A stretch of 40,314 nucleotides of DNA from the NCBI GenBank assembly GCA_965228575.1, contig CBDDHW010000002.1, forward strand, positions 1-40,314, read 5' to 3'. Under the pieces are notes generated by a model. It was given only the letters and a program-made list of their open reading frames with translations, searched no databases and was not told the DNA's origin. Each line of letters begins with the position of its first letter. The stretch's first letter is position 1. Both the position numbers and the translations under genes were made by a program. This stretch comes from UBA11612 sp965228575. GTDB lineage: Bacteria > Pseudomonadota > Alphaproteobacteria > Rhodospirillales > Rhodospirillaceae. Shown here piece after piece: positions 8,879 to 17,657 of this stretch.

Positions 8879-8892
8879 GCCCCTAAGGGGGC
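8879..8892 (-). terminator. Possible weak terminator for the downstream-reading minus-strand gene
   Basis: On the minus strand GCCCC and GGGGC form a five-pair stem with a four-base loop, followed by TTTCGATGTGTTTTT. It lies just beyond the stop of the hypothetical gene ending at 8916. The stem is short and the T run is interrupted, so this is only tentative. Confidence 0.35.
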
Positions 8893-8915
8893 GATGTTTA
8901 AATCAACGCTAGTCT

Positions 8916-9512
8916 TTAACCGGATTCGCCATTATCCGCCGTTGTATTGTCGGTGTTTTCGTTGTCGTCTTGTTTTGTATTTTCTTCGTCTGCCGACGGA
9001 ACTTTTTCTCCGCTTTCAGGCACCTCACGGCCGATCATTGCGAGGAGTGCCTCCTCGTCGGGGCGCTCAATGTTTTCGAATAATGCATCAATAAATTGTC
9101 GAGGTAGTTTGAGTGCCTTTACCTCCGGACATTCGAGAATCTTCTTCAACAAAAATGCTTGCGCTTTAGGACCTAACGCCTTGCCGCTTGCTTTACGTGC
9201 ATCGCGGGCAAGGTCAATCGACCGTGCAACCAATGGGTATAAGTCATCGGAGATTCCGGTTTGCGAAACGGCGTACTGAAGGGCGTAGGACCCTTCCGCT
9301 TGTTCCGACAATAAGATCTTCATGCCCTTTAAGCTGAAGTCTGACATTTCGGCTAACGTATTTGCGAGCACGCCGAATTGTCCGGCGCAGGCTTGGCGAA
9401 CCAGAAGAACGCACGCCCGTCTTTGTTCGCCCTCTTCAACGAGTTTGCGTATAGCCGAGGCGATAAACGTTTTTGTACTTGGCATCCATGGCGATGCGCC
9501 AATTTCCACCAT
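8916..9512 (-). CDS. Hypothetical protein with acidic low-complexity C-terminal tail
   Basis: A 198 aa protein I do not recognise. Residues 1-150 look mostly alpha-helical (for example MPSTKTFIASAIRKLVEEG and ARSIDLARDARKASGKALG), without signal peptide or membrane segment, suggesting a cytosolic helical protein. From about residue 155 to the end the chain is rich in Asp, Glu, Asn and Thr and is probably disordered. The ATG follows GGAGAAGGAGTT, a good ribosome site. It is divergent from the first X-D-E-F operon across a 466-base gap. No function is proposed. Confidence 0.6.
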   Translation of the reverse strand: MVEIGASPWMPSTKTFIASAIRKLVEEGEQRRACVLLVRQACAGQFGVLANTLAEMSDFSLKGMKILLSEQAEGSYALQYAVSQTGISDDLYPLVARSIDLARDARKASGKALGPKAQAFLLKKILECPEVKALKLPRQFIDALFENIERPDEEALLAMIGREVPESGEKVPSADEENTKQDDNENTDNTTADNGESG

Positions 9513-9978
9513 CAGCTCTAACTCCTTCTCCCGTGCTCAGATTTAACCTTATCTGACGTTCGGAGGAAGTGAGTTTCAGGGGTGGATGGTGATAAATACT
9601 TCTAAATAAGTTTAAGAAGAAATTTTTGTTTTTAGTAAAAACATCTCACAAATTTTCGATGAAATTGAATTGCTATGCACTGTTTCAACTTCAGCTTTTC
9701 ATGGAAAATTGGTCATGGTGATTTGAATACTAGGTCTGCAAATCTAATAGGCTAGTGGTAGCCGCTCGTAGTTTTTCTGAATAAGGGCCGTTCGCCCTCC
9801 ACGTTTTCGCCATACCCTCAGCCTCGACGTTAAACAATGGTTTATCGGCAAAATGCCGCGTTTTCATAGGAATTTGGCGGGTGGCGGAGAATTGAGATTC
9901 TGTATCCAAGCGGTTATATTTAGCGCTTCTCACTGATGAACGATTTTATCGGGGTGCACTCGCGTGGTGGAGGAGCAG
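9513..9978. other. Intergenic region between divergent genes, upstream of module A
   Basis: A 466-base gap that must hold the promoters for the minus-strand hypothetical gene and for the first X-D-E-F operon. Positions 9596-9660 are strikingly AT-rich (runs of A and T). A minus-strand open frame at 9730-9933 (67 codons from a GTG) has no good ribosome site and no recognisable motif, so I do not call it a gene. GGAGGA at 9968-9973 is the ribosome site for the ATG at 9979. Confidence 0.5.
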
Positions 9979-11136
9979 ATGTATCAATTCGACCGTAAGT
10001 ACCGAAAAAAAGACGAGCGATCTTGGTTAAATGTTGTTGCGTGGACTTGCGTCGGGGTTGGGGCCATGTGCCTTATGGTCTCACCAGCATCTGCTTTGGA
10101 AACTAGAAGTTTTGTCATTGGCTGGTTTATTCAAGCTCACAATACACAAGAGGGAGACTGCCCCGCTGGGGTTAATCCCGGATATGAAGAACAAGTTCCT
10201 CAGAGTCTCGCCGAACTTGGCTATTCCGACGAAGAGATCACGGCACTTCTCGAAGCCGATGATCCGGATTCTACGTTTAAGTTGCGCGACATTATCAATA
10301 ACAGGGCGCGCATCGATGGTGAGCCTGCGAATGCCTATGCTCATCCTGCAGCTGTTGTCGATCCGAAACTCAGTACCGTTGTCGGAGATTATGCCTACGG
10401 GTTCGATTTGGACGGCCGCGGAGAAACTCCAAATTCGTTCGAGGATCCGCAGACCGGAAACACGGGGGTCGACAACGAACTTTTCCGAGTCCTCGGATGT
10501 TTTGATGCGTTCAGGGGGAATCTAACCAATACGCCCACATACTCCGCGTGGGCTTTCACCATGATGAAGGACTCAACTCCGGCCTGGTTGATGACGCTCG
10601 AGGGTGAAAATTTAGATGCTGATGGTGAAGTTCGTATTCATTTCAATCGTGCGCTTGAGTTTGTGAAATCAGATTCCAACGGACAGGCACGCGCCGACAT
10701 GACCTACCGGGTGAGTCCAGATCCCCGGTCCCAAAACGTTTTTCGCGGTGAGATTCGCGATGGCATGATCCACATTACAGAACATGGCACCCTGAATCTT
10801 TTACAAGACCCACTCGTTTTTCCGGAATTCACGCTGCATAACACGCACTTAAGATTGAAATTGCGCGATGATGGGTCGGTCGAGGGACTATTGGGCGGAT
10901 ATCAGCCCTGGCAGCCCATTTATTTTGCTTACGCCGGTGGTGGCTGGGCCGTTGAACATGACATCTTGGGCAATATCCCAGGAATTTATCATCTACTACG
11001 CCGCCATGCTGACGCCATGCCCGATCCGGACACCGGACAAAACATGGCTATTTCCGCGACCTACTATTTTGAGGCGGTGCCGGCATTTGTCGCTGGTCCA
11101 GGCCCGAGAGATATTGAAAGCGCATCAGCGCAGTAA
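9979..11136 (+). CDS. Exported protein of unnamed family X, copy 1 (module A)
   Basis: A 385 aa protein; ATG 9979 is chosen because GGAGGA lies six bases before it, whereas an in-frame GTG at 9964 has none. A signal peptide with hydrophobic core at about 18-37 ends in ASA-LE. The mature chain begins ETRSFVIGWF and has GDCP, YAYGFDLDG, the motif GVDNELFRVLGC, PDPRSQNVF, GGYQP and GIYHLLRRHAD. These blocks recur in the proteins at 22208 and 32905, which defines the family here. Two Cys (in GDCP and LGC) are conserved and could form a disulfide. I do not know a family name. It is the first gene of a four-gene operon, 22 bases before the DUF1592-type gene. Confidence 0.88.
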   Translation: MYQFDRKYRKKDERSWLNVVAWTCVGVGAMCLMVSPASALETRSFVIGWFIQAHNTQEGDCPAGVNPGYEEQVPQSLAELGYSDEEITALLEADDPDSTFKLRDIINNRARIDGEPANAYAHPAAVVDPKLSTVVGDYAYGFDLDGRGETPNSFEDPQTGNTGVDNELFRVLGCFDAFRGNLTNTPTYSAWAFTMMKDSTPAWLMTLEGENLDADGEVRIHFNRALEFVKSDSNGQARADMTYRVSPDPRSQNVFRGEIRDGMIHITEHGTLNLLQDPLVFPEFTLHNTHLRLKLRDDGSVEGLLGGYQPWQPIYFAYAGGGWAVEHDILGNIPGIYHLLRRHADAMPDPDTGQNMAISATYYFEAVPAFVAGPGPRDIESASAQ

Positions 11137-11158
11137 TCGCACGACGAACGGGAACAGA

Positions 11159-12880
11159 ATGATCAAGAAGAACAGTAAATACATTGCGTCCACTGCGGCG
11201 ATTGTCCTGGGGGTCGGCGGTCTGTTGGGCGCGGCGATAATCTCTGATGAAATTGGCTTTAACGAAGCGCTTGCATCTGTAGAGGGAACCGAATCACACC
11301 AGTACAGCCCCTCTGCGACCCGCCGGCTTACATCTGAACAATACAAAGTAATCATTGAAGATATATTTGGTCCAACAATTCGGTTGGGTGGCCGCTTTGA
11401 GCCTGAGTTGCGGGTCGATGGACTTTTTGAAGTTGGCGCTGGGCTTGTCAGCGTATCGCCGGCGGGCATGGAGCAATATGATGCAATGGCTCGCACCATT
11501 GCCTCGCAAGTGGTGGATGAGGATCACCGCAAGTTATTGGTTCCATGTGTTCCGCAATCATCGGCGGAGCCCGATGATTCCTGCGCGCGTGAATTTCTAA
11601 ATGGTGTCGGTCGGCTGTTGTTTCGCCGTCCACTGAACGATGAAGAGCAACAGGCTTACGTAAGCGCCGCGCACGAAGCTACCGAAACGCTGGAAGATTT
11701 TTACGCCGGTCTCTCGTTGTCGTTGGGAGCAATGCTAACGTCTCCCCAGTTCTTGTTTAGACATGAAGTTCTGGAACCTGATCCAGATAAACCCGGGGAG
11801 TACCGGCTGGATGCGTACTCTCGCGCGTCTCGCTTAAGCTTTTTCTTGTGGAACGCCGGCCCCGATCTCGCTCTGCTCGAGGCGGCTGGACGCGGTGATT
11901 TGGAAACCATCGAAGGCGTTGAAACTCAAGTTGAGCGAATGATTGCATCGCCGCGCTTGCGCGACGGCGTGCGCGCCTTTTTCTCAGACATGTTGCAGTT
12001 TGAAGGATTGGACACCCTTACCAAAGACACCGAGATTTACCCTAAGTTCAACGCGAAAGTAGCGGCTGACGCTCGTGAGCAAACATTACGCACCCTCTTG
12101 CATACTTTGCTAGATCAGAACGGCGACTATCGGGACATTTTTACGACGAAGGAAACGTTCCTCACCCAGGAACTCGCATCTCTATATAAAGTTCCCCTCG
12201 TGAACGACGTTCCCAATGGATCCCCCGATACATGGCAGGCTTACACCTTCCCGGAAGAGGACCCGCGCGCGGGTATTCACATGCAAGTCAGCTTTGTCGC
12301 GTTGCACTCGCACCCCGGACGGAGTTCACCGACACTGCGTGGTCAAGCGATTAGGGAGACCATGATGTGTCAGCATGTGCCTGCGCCCCCGGGGGACGTC
12401 AGTTTTACGATCATTCAGGACACATCGAACCCGGTATACAAAACAGCGCGAGCGCGGTTGGACGCGCACAATAGCGAACCAATGTGTGCTGGCTGCCATA
12501 AGATCACAGACCCGATTGGTTTAGCTCTAGAAAACTTTAATGGCGCTGGCGAATGGCAAACAACGGAGAATGGTGAGCGGATTGACACCAGTGGTTCGCT
12601 GGACGGAGCCTCATATGAAGATGCGGCGGGGTTGGGGCAGGCATTGAGAAATAATGCTGCCGTCCCCACATGTTTGGTGGAGCGCTATATTAGCTATGGG
12701 CTGGGACGCAAACCAACTCGGGGAGAGACGCCGTGGACGCGGCAACTCAATGAAAGTTTTGCTGAATCCGGGTATACTCTTCCGCATTTGATAAGAAAGA
12801 TTGCGGTGAGCCCGGAATTTTTCAGAATATCAATGCCGAACGCAATTGAGCAGCAGGACGCTAAAGCAACTATTAACTGA
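11159..12880 (+). CDS. DUF1587/1595/1592/1588/1585 multidomain exported protein with CxxCH, copy 1 (module A)
   Basis: A 573 aa protein. I chose ATG 11159 (MIKKNSKYIAS, then a hydrophobic stretch at about 10-28) rather than a long upstream extension in the same frame, which overlaps gene X and lacks a signal. Domain order: DUF1587-like (RRLTSEQYKVIIEDIFG), DUF1595-like (GRLLFRRPLNDEE...), DUF1592 (ASRLSFFLWNAGPD), DUF1588 (HSHPGRSSPTLRG then C443-A-G-C446-H447) and DUF1585 (CLVERYISYGLGR). CxxCH would bind a c-type haem after export. The N-terminal PSCyt cytochrome domain common in planctomycete relatives is absent. Such proteins are commonly paired with DUF1552 proteins, as here. The function is not established. 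Confidence 0.92.
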   Translation: MIKKNSKYIASTAAIVLGVGGLLGAAIISDEIGFNEALASVEGTESHQYSPSATRRLTSEQYKVIIEDIFGPTIRLGGRFEPELRVDGLFEVGAGLVSVSPAGMEQYDAMARTIASQVVDEDHRKLLVPCVPQSSAEPDDSCAREFLNGVGRLLFRRPLNDEEQQAYVSAAHEATETLEDFYAGLSLSLGAMLTSPQFLFRHEVLEPDPDKPGEYRLDAYSRASRLSFFLWNAGPDLALLEAAGRGDLETIEGVETQVERMIASPRLRDGVRAFFSDMLQFEGLDTLTKDTEIYPKFNAKVAADAREQTLRTLLHTLLDQNGDYRDIFTTKETFLTQELASLYKVPLVNDVPNGSPDTWQAYTFPEEDPRAGIHMQVSFVALHSHPGRSSPTLRGQAIRETMMCQHVPAPPGDVSFTIIQDTSNPVYKTARARLDAHNSEPMCAGCHKITDPIGLALENFNGAGEWQTTENGERIDTSGSLDGASYEDAAGLGQALRNNAAVPTCLVERYISYGLGRKPTRGETPWTRQLNESFAESGYTLPHLIRKIAVSPEFFRISMPNAIEQQDAKATIN

Positions 12881-12893
12881 TTTGGAAATTTTG

Positions 12894-12917
12894 CAGCGCC
12901 GCATAGTGCGGTCGCTG
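12894..12917 (+). promoter_or_regulatory. Hairpin between D1 and E1 within the operon
   Basis: CAGCG-CCGCA, a TAG loop, then TGCGG-T-CGCTG form a ten-pair stem with one bulged T. It lies between the DUF1592 stop (12880) and the GGAGG ribosome site (12923) of the DUF1552 gene. There is no T run after it, so it is not a standard terminator; mRNA processing or stability control is possible. Confidence 0.5.
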
Positions 12918-12933
12918 AAAACGGAGGACTAAG

Positions 12934-14259
12934 ATGAGCAATGGGCTTTCACGAAGAAGTGTTTTGCGCGGTGCCATGGGTGGAACCGCAATTTCCGTGG
13001 GATTGCCGTTCTTGGATTGCTTCCTTGATTCCAAGGGGACAGCGCTGGCGGCAACCGGGGCTCCGCTACCTCACGTCTTGGGCCTTTGGTGGCAAGGTCT
13101 GGGCCTAAATCCAGGAAGCTGGGAGCCGACAACGATTGGCCGAAACTTCGAACTTCGCAACGAGCTAGAGGTGCTCGAACCTTTTAGAGATAAACTTAAT
13201 TTGTACACGGGCACGAAGTACTTTTTGGATGGGCGGCCCCTAGAGACCCATACAACTGGATATGAAATCGCTGCGACCGGCGGTATCCCTATGGGTAACA
13301 GTTATGGCCCTAGCCTTGATACAAAGGTGGCCGAGGTCATTGGCAAAAACACGAGATTTCGTTCGCTTGAAATTTCCCTGAGCGGATCTCGCAACAGCTA
13401 CAGTACGCCTGGTGGCAGTACAAAGAATCCGTCCGAGGTTTCTCCGGTTGCCCTATATTCACGTATTTTCGGACCGGATTTCAAAGATCCCAACGCGGCA
13501 GAGTTTACACCCGATCCGATGGTCATGGCGCGGCGCAGCGTCCTGTCGTACGTCACAGATCAAAGGCAAAGCCTTTTGAAACAGGTTGGCGCCGCCGATC
13601 GCGAAAAATTGGACCGGTATTTCACATCTTTGCGTGAAGTAGAGCATCAGCTGAATTTGGAAATGCAAAAACCAGCTCCGTTGGAGGCCTGTGTGGTGCC
13701 TCAGGAGTCAACGGAGGCAAAACCTGGCACAATTGTAACGGATGCCGAGGTTAACAGTCGTTTGTTTGGTGCGCTACTTGCTCACGCCCTTGCATGTGGT
13801 CAAACGCGCGTCTTTAGCGTTGATGCGGGTTCACAGGGCATGAGAAAGCAAGGGAGTTCTTTAACTTGGCACATGCTGACTCACGAAGAGCCGGTAGATG
13901 AGGAAATTGGATACCAGAAAGAATCTACTTGGTTCATGAATTGGGCCAACAAAACCTTTGTGGACTTTCTCACTGAGCTTGACTCTATTCCAGAGGGTGA
14001 TGGCACTGTACTCGATCGTATGCTTGTGCTTTGGCAAACTGATCATGGTGATGCCCGCATTCATAGTATGGACGGCTTGCCCATTATGACCATCGGGAGC
14101 GCAGGCGGACGCCTTAACACGGGCTTGCACGTCTCCTCGCCAGGCGATCCGGCAACTCGCGTTGGGCTTACTGTCCAACAAGCAATGGGGGTGCCGGTTA
14201 GCACTTGGGGCGAGCGATCAAACCAAACGTCAAAAACCATTACTGAAGTGCTTGCGTAA
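12934..14259 (+). CDS. Tat-exported DUF1552 protein, copy 1 (module A)
   Basis: A 441 aa protein of the DUF1552 family. The N-terminus SRRSVLRG (Arg7-Arg8) followed by a hydrophobic GGTAISVGLPFLDCF segment is a twin-arginine signal, so the protein is exported folded, often with a cofactor. C-terminal blocks THEEP, a TDHGDARIHS segment and GSAGGRLNTGLH are characteristic of the family, which I regard as related to DUF1501/alkaline-phosphatase-like folds (an inference, not shown here). A GGAGG ribosome site precedes the ATG. It follows the DUF1592-type gene, the usual partner. Biochemical role unknown. Confidence 0.92.
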   Translation: MSNGLSRRSVLRGAMGGTAISVGLPFLDCFLDSKGTALAATGAPLPHVLGLWWQGLGLNPGSWEPTTIGRNFELRNELEVLEPFRDKLNLYTGTKYFLDGRPLETHTTGYEIAATGGIPMGNSYGPSLDTKVAEVIGKNTRFRSLEISLSGSRNSYSTPGGSTKNPSEVSPVALYSRIFGPDFKDPNAAEFTPDPMVMARRSVLSYVTDQRQSLLKQVGAADREKLDRYFTSLREVEHQLNLEMQKPAPLEACVVPQESTEAKPGTIVTDAEVNSRLFGALLAHALACGQTRVFSVDAGSQGMRKQGSSLTWHMLTHEEPVDEEIGYQKESTWFMNWANKTFVDFLTELDSIPEGDGTVLDRMLVLWQTDHGDARIHSMDGLPIMTIGSAGGRLNTGLHVSSPGDPATRVGLTVQQAMGVPVSTWGERSNQTSKTITEVLA

Positions 14260-14288
14260 GCGAAGCGTCCACAGAAGGAGAAGAGGTC

Positions 14289-15656
14289 ATGAGCTCTCGC
14301 AAGATTTGGGCGTCACTTGTTGGCGCGCCGTTGATGGTTTTGACTGCTGTGGGTTCAACGCTGGCGGCGAGCAGTCAATTTCTTGAGGAGCTTGCACCTA
14401 TAGCAACGCCTCCGGGAATAACCCTTCAACCCCTCGGAAACGCTCAAGGGTATGCTCTCGATAAGGATGCCGCTGCGCGGTTGGTTCGCGAGCAAATTGC
14501 CTACACTGATCTCGAAGGCATGACTCTTTATTACAACGATAGAGATTCAGCAGATAACATTGTTTGCGTCAGCGATTGCGCAGAAGTATGGCCTCCCGCT
14601 TTGGCTCCTGATTATGCGAAGCCTTTTGAAGATTGGTCCGTTGTTACCCGGCCTGATGGATCCAAACAATGGGCCCTAAATGGAAAGCCGCTCTACACCT
14701 ATTCGGAAGATATCGGCGTAGGCGCCATCGCGGGGAATAGTGCATATCTCCTTGCGCGTGGCCCCAACGCAGGTCCGCGTGGCTCATATCGGGGCGAGCG
14801 TCCAAAAGAAAAATCCGTTCCGGAAGGCTGGCATGCGGCGTTGGCGTATCCAGTCTCCGACATAATTTTACCGCCAGGCATTTGCATTAAAGATGTTTCA
14901 GACACTCTCGGTATCGTATTGGTCGGTGTGTCTGAGGAAACGCTGTATGTATTTGATGGAGATGTGAGCAGAGACGCCGAGATTTGCGGAGCAACGCCTT
15001 GTGATTGGAAGCCACTAAGCGCTCCTCAACTCGCATCTTCCGTTGGTGATTTCGATTTTATTGTTCGAGACGATGGGATACGGCAATGGACCTACAAAGG
15101 GCTGCCGCTGTACACCTACGCCAAGGATTATGCACCTGGTGACGCGTTCGGAATGGGTGTGCACGAGAATTGGCATGTCGCGTACACGACCCGGTATTTT
15201 GTACCCGACGGTGTTACCGTTGCGCACAACCCCATGTTGGGGAAGGTTATGTCAACCAAAGATGGGCAGACGCTGTATAAACGCGATGGATACATTTTTG
15301 CGTCGGGCGGCGGACATGGACTTCGGCACGGCGCCCCCAATCGTCCTGCAGTAGGGAGGGATATTGGTACTGATCCCCGTTGCACGGCTGAGTGCGACAA
15401 GTGGACACCCTTTGCTGCGCCCTCTGATGCAAAGCCCCGAGGAAATTGGGATGTGGCAGTACGTGAAGACGGCTCGAGGCAATGGGTTTACCGTGGTTTC
15501 GCGCTGTGGACTTACAGTGGCGACCGAGCCCCTGGCTCCATTAATGCACACGATAGTTACGATATTGTTTTGAGCAATGATCCGTCGACAGTCATCGACA
15601 TCGGCACACCTTACGACGGTGTTGGCGCCTTGTACTGGAGCGCTGTATTTCCGTAG
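14289..15656 (+). CDS. Exported triple-repeat protein, COG4315/PF03640 type, copy 1 (module A)
   Basis: A 455 aa protein with a Sec signal (cleavage near TLA-ASS) and three degenerate repeats at about 75-150, 215-310 and 325-430. Each repeat has a tyrosine strand (GMTLYY, EETLYVF, GQTLYK), a Cys pair or single Cys before W-x-P (CVSDCAEVWPP, CDWKPL, CTAECDKWTPF), an RQW/KQW block and a closing LYTY or LWTY followed by an acidic residue. This is the pattern of COG4315, often annotated as lipoproteins, but no lipobox is present here. The strong AAGGAGAAGAGG ribosome site precedes ATG 14289. Last gene of module A. Molecular function unknown. Confidence 0.85.
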   Translation: MSSRKIWASLVGAPLMVLTAVGSTLAASSQFLEELAPIATPPGITLQPLGNAQGYALDKDAAARLVREQIAYTDLEGMTLYYNDRDSADNIVCVSDCAEVWPPALAPDYAKPFEDWSVVTRPDGSKQWALNGKPLYTYSEDIGVGAIAGNSAYLLARGPNAGPRGSYRGERPKEKSVPEGWHAALAYPVSDIILPPGICIKDVSDTLGIVLVGVSEETLYVFDGDVSRDAEICGATPCDWKPLSAPQLASSVGDFDFIVRDDGIRQWTYKGLPLYTYAKDYAPGDAFGMGVHENWHVAYTTRYFVPDGVTVAHNPMLGKVMSTKDGQTLYKRDGYIFASGGGHGLRHGAPNRPAVGRDIGTDPRCTAECDKWTPFAAPSDAKPRGNWDVAVREDGSRQWVYRGFALWTYSGDRAPGSINAHDSYDIVLSNDPSTVIDIGTPYDGVGALYWSAVFP

Positions 15657-15707
15657 GGGATTCGCACACTTCTCAGTTTAACACTGTGAGGCGAAGGCGC
15701 CTGTTCG

Positions 15708-17171
15708 CTAAGTGCCGCAGAAGGTTTTATGGACCACTTGATCGGGCCGTGGGGGTCGGGAATACCTCTCGTTTAGTGGTTGATCGTCGAAAGGTTTTTC
15801 GAGAACTGAAAGCAATTTCTCGAATACTGTGAAATCGTTTTGCTCCTCTGCCGCGCTAATCGCCTCCTCAACTAAATGATTCCGCGGAATGAATGCCGGA
15901 TTGATTTTTCTCATTAGGGAGCGCCGGTCTTTTGGATCGCGCTTCTCCGCATGCAACGCGGCGTGCCATTTCTTCGACCAATCCTGAAAGAGGGAAGGAT
16001 CGTCGAAAAATTTTTCGCCATCTTTTTCGTCAGTCTCGCTTGTTACATCGCAAAGCCGCCTGAAAACGAGGGTGAAATCTGCGTTTGATTGCGCCATGCG
16101 ATCGAGTAGATCGTGCGCCAGCTGTACGTTTTCGGGAGAATGGGATAGCCCGATTTTTTTTGTTAGTCCTTCCGAATATGAAGCGTCAAATTTCAACGGA
16201 TAAGCATTAACTGCATCTTGGGCTTCGCCCAAAGCATTGTCGTTGTTGTTGCTCAAGAGCGGAAGAAGCGTTTCGGCGAGCCGCGCTAGATTCCATTGGG
16301 CAATACCCGGTTGATTGCAAAACGCATAACGGCCTCTGTGATCAATGGAGCTATACACAGTTTCAGGGTGATAGGTGTCCATGAAGGCGCATGGTCCGTA
16401 GTCAATGGTTTCGCCAACAACCGACATATTGTCTGTGTTCATGACGCCATGAATAAATCCGATGAGCATCCACTGGCCGACCAAGTCCGCCTGACGCTGT
16501 ATCACGAGGTTGAGAAACTCGCGGTATTTGTTTTCGGCATCCTGAGCCTCTGGGTAATGCCGTTCGATGACGTAGTCGGCCAACCGTTTAACCATGTCTA
16601 AGTTCTGGCGGGCGGCAAAGAATTGGAACGTTCCGATGCGCACGTGGCTGGTGGCGACCCGTGTCAGGATCGCGCCAGGAAGAGGAACATCTCTGCAAAC
16701 CATTTCACCCGTTAAAACTGCGGCAAGGGCGCGCGTTGTAGGAATGCCGAGCGCTGCCATTGCTTCACTGACGATATATTCGCGCAAGACAGGGCCTAAC
16801 GCTGCCCGACCATCGCCCTGCCGGGAATAGGGAGTTTTTCCCGACCCTTTAAGCTGAACATCCTTGCGTACGCCGTTGCGATCTATGACTTCGCCTAAAA
16901 GGATTGCTCGCCCATCGCCGAGTTGCGGAACAAATCCACCAAACTGGTGGCCCGCATACGCCATCGCGAGAGGATCGCTCCCCCGGGCGGTTTGGTTGCC
17001 TGCCAAGATCTCCAAGCCTTGAGCGGAGGAGAGTGATTGTGGATCGACGCCAAGTTCTGCAGCGAGAGCGTGGTTTATGCGAATAAGTTTCGGGGCTTCT
17101 ACGGGCGTTGGAGCAAGTTTAGAATAAAACAAATCCGGTAATTTCGCGTAACTGTTGTCGAAGGTAAGCAC
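15708..17171 (-). CDS. selO: Protein adenylyltransferase SelO (YdiU/UPF0061)
   Basis: A 487 aa SelO pseudokinase, close to the usual 480 aa. Diagnostic blocks are GHQFGGFVPQLGDGRA, KGSGKTPYSRQGDGRAALG, REYIVSEAMAALGIPTTRALA, GVMNTDNMSVVG (metal-binding Asp) and DYGPCAFMDTY. The C-terminus TFCGT carries the near-terminal Cys that is selenocysteine in animal homologues. SelO transfers AMP from ATP to protein side chains and is linked to redox stress. It lies on the opposite strand between modules A and B and converges with the module A operon; no functional tie to the modules is evident. Confidence 0.95.
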   Translation of the reverse strand: MLTFDNSYAKLPDLFYSKLAPTPVEAPKLIRINHALAAELGVDPQSLSSAQGLEILAGNQTARGSDPLAMAYAGHQFGGFVPQLGDGRAILLGEVIDRNGVRKDVQLKGSGKTPYSRQGDGRAALGPVLREYIVSEAMAALGIPTTRALAAVLTGEMVCRDVPLPGAILTRVATSHVRIGTFQFFAARQNLDMVKRLADYVIERHYPEAQDAENKYREFLNLVIQRQADLVGQWMLIGFIHGVMNTDNMSVVGETIDYGPCAFMDTYHPETVYSSIDHRGRYAFCNQPGIAQWNLARLAETLLPLLSNNNDNALGEAQDAVNAYPLKFDASYSEGLTKKIGLSHSPENVQLAHDLLDRMAQSNADFTLVFRRLCDVTSETDEKDGEKFFDDPSLFQDWSKKWHAALHAEKRDPKDRRSLMRKINPAFIPRNHLVEEAISAAEEQNDFTVFEKLLSVLEKPFDDQPLNERYSRPPRPDQVVHKTFCGT

Positions 17172-17657
17172 TTAGTTTTCCTGTGTGTTGAACGACAGAC
17201 CTTGTTTGCACTTATGTTTGCCGGTCCCGCGCGGGACGCTCAAATATAGGTCTAACCTGAATTAGGGACGGTTGCGACAAAGCCAATTACAACGTGCACT
17301 ATTAAGGCTCTAACTTCTGATCGCCGCGTTTAACTAGTGCAGTGCTCATTCTCCCAATCAGGCACTCAAGTCCTAGAAAATATTGCACTGCACAATAAAT
17401 ATTGGCAAACCTAAGGCTCTTCGAACTTCAATTTGCATGGTTGTGACCCCGAAAAGAGTCCGTCCTTAGGGGATATTAGTGTAGAATGTGCACTTGCGAA
17501 GCACAGATGACCCGGGGGGACGCGGGCCATCGTTTTGTTGCGCCTGGGGTTGCGAGAGATAAACAGGTCATCTTTTGTGGCAAGTTGGTATCGGGCTCGC
17601 GATAGATGGGAGTTGTTTACGTTGTTTCCGAGTATTGAAATTTCATCCGTAGGATCG
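17172..17657. other. Intergenic region between selO and module B
   Basis: About 486 bases that should contain divergent promoters for selO and the D-E-F-X operon. A perfect nine-base inverted repeat lies at 17337-17345 and 17385-17393 (listed separately). The frame of the DUF1592 gene is open back to 17535, but that part has no signal-peptide character and overlaps GC-rich sequence at 17508-17530. Nothing else is recognised. Confidence 0.5.
17337..17393. promoter_or_regulatory. Nine-base inverted repeat upstream of module B
   Basis: GTGCAGTGC at 17337-17345 and its exact complement GCACTGCAC at 17385-17393 are separated by 39 bases. Related GTGCACT also occurs at 17294 and GTGCACTTGCG near 17487. 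It could be a paired operator or a looped RNA; the assignment is tentative. Confidence 0.35.

Noticed and set aside
9730..9933. A 67-codon minus-strand frame in the gap before module A
   Set aside because: GTG start without a ribosome site and no motif; it cannot be told from chance.
10868..11158. Long in-frame extension upstream of the module A DUF1592-type gene
   Set aside because: It overlaps the C-terminal coding region of gene X in another frame and puts the signal peptide in the middle of the protein.
15480..15500. Selenocysteine in SelO at the C-terminus
   Set aside because: The near-terminal residue is encoded as Cys (TFCGT) and no in-frame TGA is involved; the relevant codon is at the 15708 end of the gene.
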